A DNA stretch of 64,000 nucleotides from Mucilaginibacter sp. OK283 (GTDB lineage Bacteria > Bacteroidota > Bacteroidia > Sphingobacteriales > Sphingobacteriaceae): positions 434,001 through 498,000 of the forward strand of contig NZ_FODR01000003.1 in NCBI RefSeq assembly GCF_900110415.1, read 5' to 3'. How positions within the stretch are numbered: the stretch's first letter is position 1; every line of letters starts with the position of its first letter. The notes under the pieces were generated by a model. The model searched no databases. It saw only the letters and a list, made by a program, of their open reading frames with translations, and was not told the DNA's origin. Made by a program: the position numbers and the translations under genes. This document shows, piece by piece, positions 61,929 through 64,000 of the stretch.

Positions 61929-63386
61929 ATGGATACAAGATTCATATCCTTTTTTACGCATTCAAAAGATATATTTTTTGTAATGGATATGAGCGGTGTA
62001 ATATTGCACACTAACCCGGCTTTCCAACATTTATTTAATTATACTGAAGCCGAACTGGCTGGAATAAATATTGCCGACATATGCCACCCGGCCGATAAGG
62101 AACGCAAAGAAGAATCAGTTGCCAGGTTAGTTGCGGATAAAAAACTAATAGGATATCAAAGCCGTGTTAAAGCCAAGGAGGGTTGTTATTACAACGTTAC
62201 CTGGTCTATCCTGCTTAACGACGACAACCTTATTTATTCAACAGGGAGCCCTGTTATCGGCATTGTTGACGCTGTAAGCGATGATATAGTGCAGCATACC
62301 ATCCAAAGTCTTAACGAAGGTTTTATTGTACTTGATGCAGGGTGGAATGTTTTGGCTTTTAATCCGGCTTTTCTGGCAATGACCAATTTAGATGCAGGCC
62401 AGGTCGCGTTATCGAGGCTTACAGAGATCGAAAGCCTCGGTTTAACACCCAGGGTAACCGACGAATTTCAGCGGTCGCTGACCAGGAAACAATCATTACA
62501 GGTACAGTATTTAAATTCGTTTTCCAGCTCGTGGTTGCGTATGAATGTATATCCATACGATAATAAGTTGGCCGTTTTTATCCGGGACATTACCGAAATT
62601 ATGATCCAGCAATGGGTTTTAACCCTGGAAAAGAAGGTGTTAGAGTTAAATACTGCATCAAGATACACCCTTGCGCAAACAACCAACGAATTATTAATGG
62701 GAATTGAAGGTATTTTTCCGGAAATGATATGCTCGGTTTTGGAGGTTGATGATGCGCAGGAAAAATTACATAATCTTGCTGCCCCGCAGCTACCTAAAGC
62801 TTATTGTGATGCAATTGAAAACCTATCGGTAGGCCCACATGTTGGTTCATGTGGTACAGCGGTGTTTCATAGGAGGCAGGTTATAGTAACCGATATTGAA
62901 AATGATTTTCTTTGGGCCGATTATGCCGGCCTGGCTAAACAGTTTGGATTAAAAGCATGTTGGTCTACCCCGGTTATCAGTTCAAAAGGATCAAAAGTTT
63001 TGGCGGTGTTTGGTATTTATTATAACTGTGTACGTGAACCCAATGATAGCGAACTTCAATTGATTGGGCGCACCGTAAATATTTTGCGGGTTTTGATAGA
63101 AAGCAAAAGAAACGAGGAAAATATACTGGATCAAAACAACCGGCTACACTCGATAGCTAATATAAGCTCGCATGAACTCAGGCGGCCGGTGGCTACCATC
63201 CTCGGTCTTGTCAATTTATTCGATCGGGATGATATGCTAAACCCTTTGAATAAAGAAATAGTTACCCACCTTGATACCACTGCTCGTGAACTGGACGAAG
63301 TGATTCACAATATTGTCGAAAAAACCGTTTATATGCGGGTTAATGATACAGAGATGTATGGCGAAGAAGTAAAAGGGGGAAGGTAA
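61929..63386 (+). CDS. PAS-PAS-GAF protein with histidine-kinase DHp region but no ATPase domain
   Basis: A 485-residue cytosolic protein: PAS domain at about 1-115 ('FFVMDMSGVILHTNPAFQHL'), a second PAS at about 120-220 ('GFIVLDAGWNVLAFNPAFLA'), GAF at about 245-395 ('VGPHVGSCGTAVFHRRQVIV'), and a DHp-like helix pair at about 405-465 with His415 in 'SSHELRRPVATILGL'. It then stops after 'EMYGEEVKGGR'; no N, G1 or G2 box follows. The next gene is on the opposite strand, so no frameshift repairs it. It may work with a separate kinase or be a phosphotransfer-only sensor. Confidence 0.85.
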   Translation: MDTRFISFFTHSKDIFFVMDMSGVILHTNPAFQHLFNYTEAELAGINIADICHPADKERKEESVARLVADKKLIGYQSRVKAKEGCYYNVTWSILLNDDNLIYSTGSPVIGIVDAVSDDIVQHTIQSLNEGFIVLDAGWNVLAFNPAFLAMTNLDAGQVALSRLTEIESLGLTPRVTDEFQRSLTRKQSLQVQYLNSFSSSWLRMNVYPYDNKLAVFIRDITEIMIQQWVLTLEKKVLELNTASRYTLAQTTNELLMGIEGIFPEMICSVLEVDDAQEKLHNLAAPQLPKAYCDAIENLSVGPHVGSCGTAVFHRRQVIVTDIENDFLWADYAGLAKQFGLKACWSTPVISSKGSKVLAVFGIYYNCVREPNDSELQLIGRTVNILRVLIESKRNEENILDQNNRLHSIANISSHELRRPVATILGLVNLFDRDDMLNPLNKEIVTHLDTTARELDEVIHNIVEKTVYMRVNDTEMYGEEVKGGR

Positions 63387-63399
63387 ATTCGTTTGATAA

Positions 63400-64000
63400 T
63401 TAAATCTCTATCGGAATAGTAAACCAAAAAGTACTTCCTTTCCCCGGTTCGCTTTCAACGCCTATCCGCCCTTCATGTTTTTTAATAATTTCGGCGCTGA
63501 TATATAATCCTAAGCCTAATCCACCTGTTTGAAAGCCGGCTGTTTCAACCCGGTAATAGCGCTCAAAAATGCGCTTTGCTTCTTCCGGCCGGATACCAGG
63601 CCCTTTATCTGTTACGCTAACCCTGGCCATATCGTTTATTTTTTCAATCGATACAATAATATCTTTTGAGCGGGGGGCGTATTTTACCGCGTTGTTAATA
63701 AAGTTTACCAACACCTGGTCAATCTGGTGCTCGTCGGCAAATACCTCCAGTTCAAGATCACCTGTTACTATTATTTTATATTCTTCGGCCAGCCGTATTT
63801 CGCTGCTGCCGGCGCTTACTATTTTTGAAAGTACAAAGGCCGATTTGGTCAATTGCAGGCGGTCCTGGTTTATTCTGCTTAAGTTTAACAGATCTTCAAC
63901 AAGGGCTGTTATTTTATGCATACTCCTGCTTGATTGGGCTATCAGCTTAGGCAGCATGGGCGAAGTAAGATTGTTAACCAACCGCTCCAATAATTGCAAA
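63400..64000 (-). CDS. Sensor histidine kinase, C-terminal part (window-edge partial)
   Basis: The last ~199 residues of a histidine kinase whose gene continues beyond the right edge. Visible are the second DHp helix ('SRSMHKITALVEDLLNLSRI') and the HATPase_c domain: N box ('QVLVNFINNAVKYAP'), G1 ('VTDKGPGIRPEEAKRIFERY') and G2 ('GGLGLGLYISAEII'). It is very like the catalytic part of the kinase encoded at 8226-9470. It converges on the PAS-GAF gene. Confidence 0.9.
   Translation of the reverse strand, partial: LQLLERLVNNLTSPMLPKLIAQSSRSMHKITALVEDLLNLSRINQDRLQLTKSAFVLSKIVSAGSSEIRLAEEYKIIVTGDLELEVFADEHQIDQVLVNFINNAVKYAPRSKDIIVSIEKINDMARVSVTDKGPGIRPEEAKRIFERYYRVETAGFQTGGLGLGLYISAEIIKKHEGRIGVESEPGKGSTFWFTIPIEI

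Noticed and set aside
61929..64000. Split histidine kinase by frameshift (PAS-GAF part plus ATPase part)
   Set aside because: The two genes are on opposite strands and converge, so they cannot be one broken gene without an inversion. Nothing at the junction suggests one.
1..64000. tRNA, rRNA or prophage genes
   Set aside because: No clover-leaf, rRNA core or phage structural genes were recognised by eye; tRNAscan or Infernal would settle small RNAs.

Overview
The window looks like a chromosome segment of a soil- or plant-associated Bacteroidota, most probably Sphingobacteriaceae close to Mucilaginibacter or Pedobacter. This is inferred from two SusC/SusD pairs, a FecR-STN transducer arrangement, TAnnTTTG-type promoters, many secreted glycosidases and many dispersed palindromic repeats. 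Genes lie on both strands, and I see no rRNA, tRNA, phage or CRISPR array.

Layout. 1-6.2 kb: end of a FecR anti-sigma gene, an STN-containing SusC and a SusD-like lipoprotein. 6.5-12.2 kb: single genes (PEP mutase/isocitrate lyase-like, DinB-like), a histidine kinase with what looks like a complete ethylene-binding domain, a DUF1624 membrane protein and a secreted alpha/beta hydrolase. 12.2-18.7 kb: an accessory zone broken up by dispersed repeats. It holds two unknown genes, an AT-rich islet with a short Cys-ending peptide next to an HExxH peptide beta-hydroxylase-like enzyme (a candidate minimal RiPP locus), a MarR regulator with an outer-membrane barrel, and a PIN toxin-antitoxin pair. 18.7-21.3 kb: an Mla/MCE lipid-transport operon (mlaE-mlaF-mlaD, minus strand).

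21.9-29.3 kb: a manno-oligosaccharide locus with an AraC regulator, a sodium symporter, a GH130 phosphorylase, an AGE-family 2-epimerase and a GH27 alpha-galactosidase. Together these would take up galactomannan fragments, remove galactose, epimerise mannobiose to mannosyl-glucose and phosphorolyse it. 29.5-35 kb: an Rpn-type nuclease with a duplicated 3' end, NhaA, an M1 peptidase and a small unknown gene. 35.1-38.4 kb: a Nudix-type regulator divergent from a GH3 beta-glucosidase, with a clean palindrome between them.

39.3-55.4 kb: a large polysaccharide-utilisation-like locus. After SusC/SusD it encodes a giant FG-GAP/ASPIC-UnbV lipoprotein, a vanadium haloperoxidase/PAP2 enzyme, two tandem lipoproteins that join a CxxCH haem site to FG-GAP repeats, and a GH2 enzyme resembling exo-beta-glucosaminidases. 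55.6-58 kb: agmatine deiminase and N-carbamoylputrescine amidase (putrescine from agmatine), with a four-helix-bundle gene between them. 58.2-64 kb: a flippase-like membrane protein, an aromatic amino acid hydroxylase with a long C-terminal extension, an SDR, a PAS-GAF protein with a phosphoacceptor helix but no ATPase domain, and the 3' part of another histidine kinase.

The strongest leads are the HExxH enzyme with its peptide, the ethylene-receptor-like kinase, the haem/FG-GAP/haloperoxidase locus, the palindrome between the Nudix regulator and bglX, and the repeated pattern of dispersed repeats bracketing single accessory cassettes.
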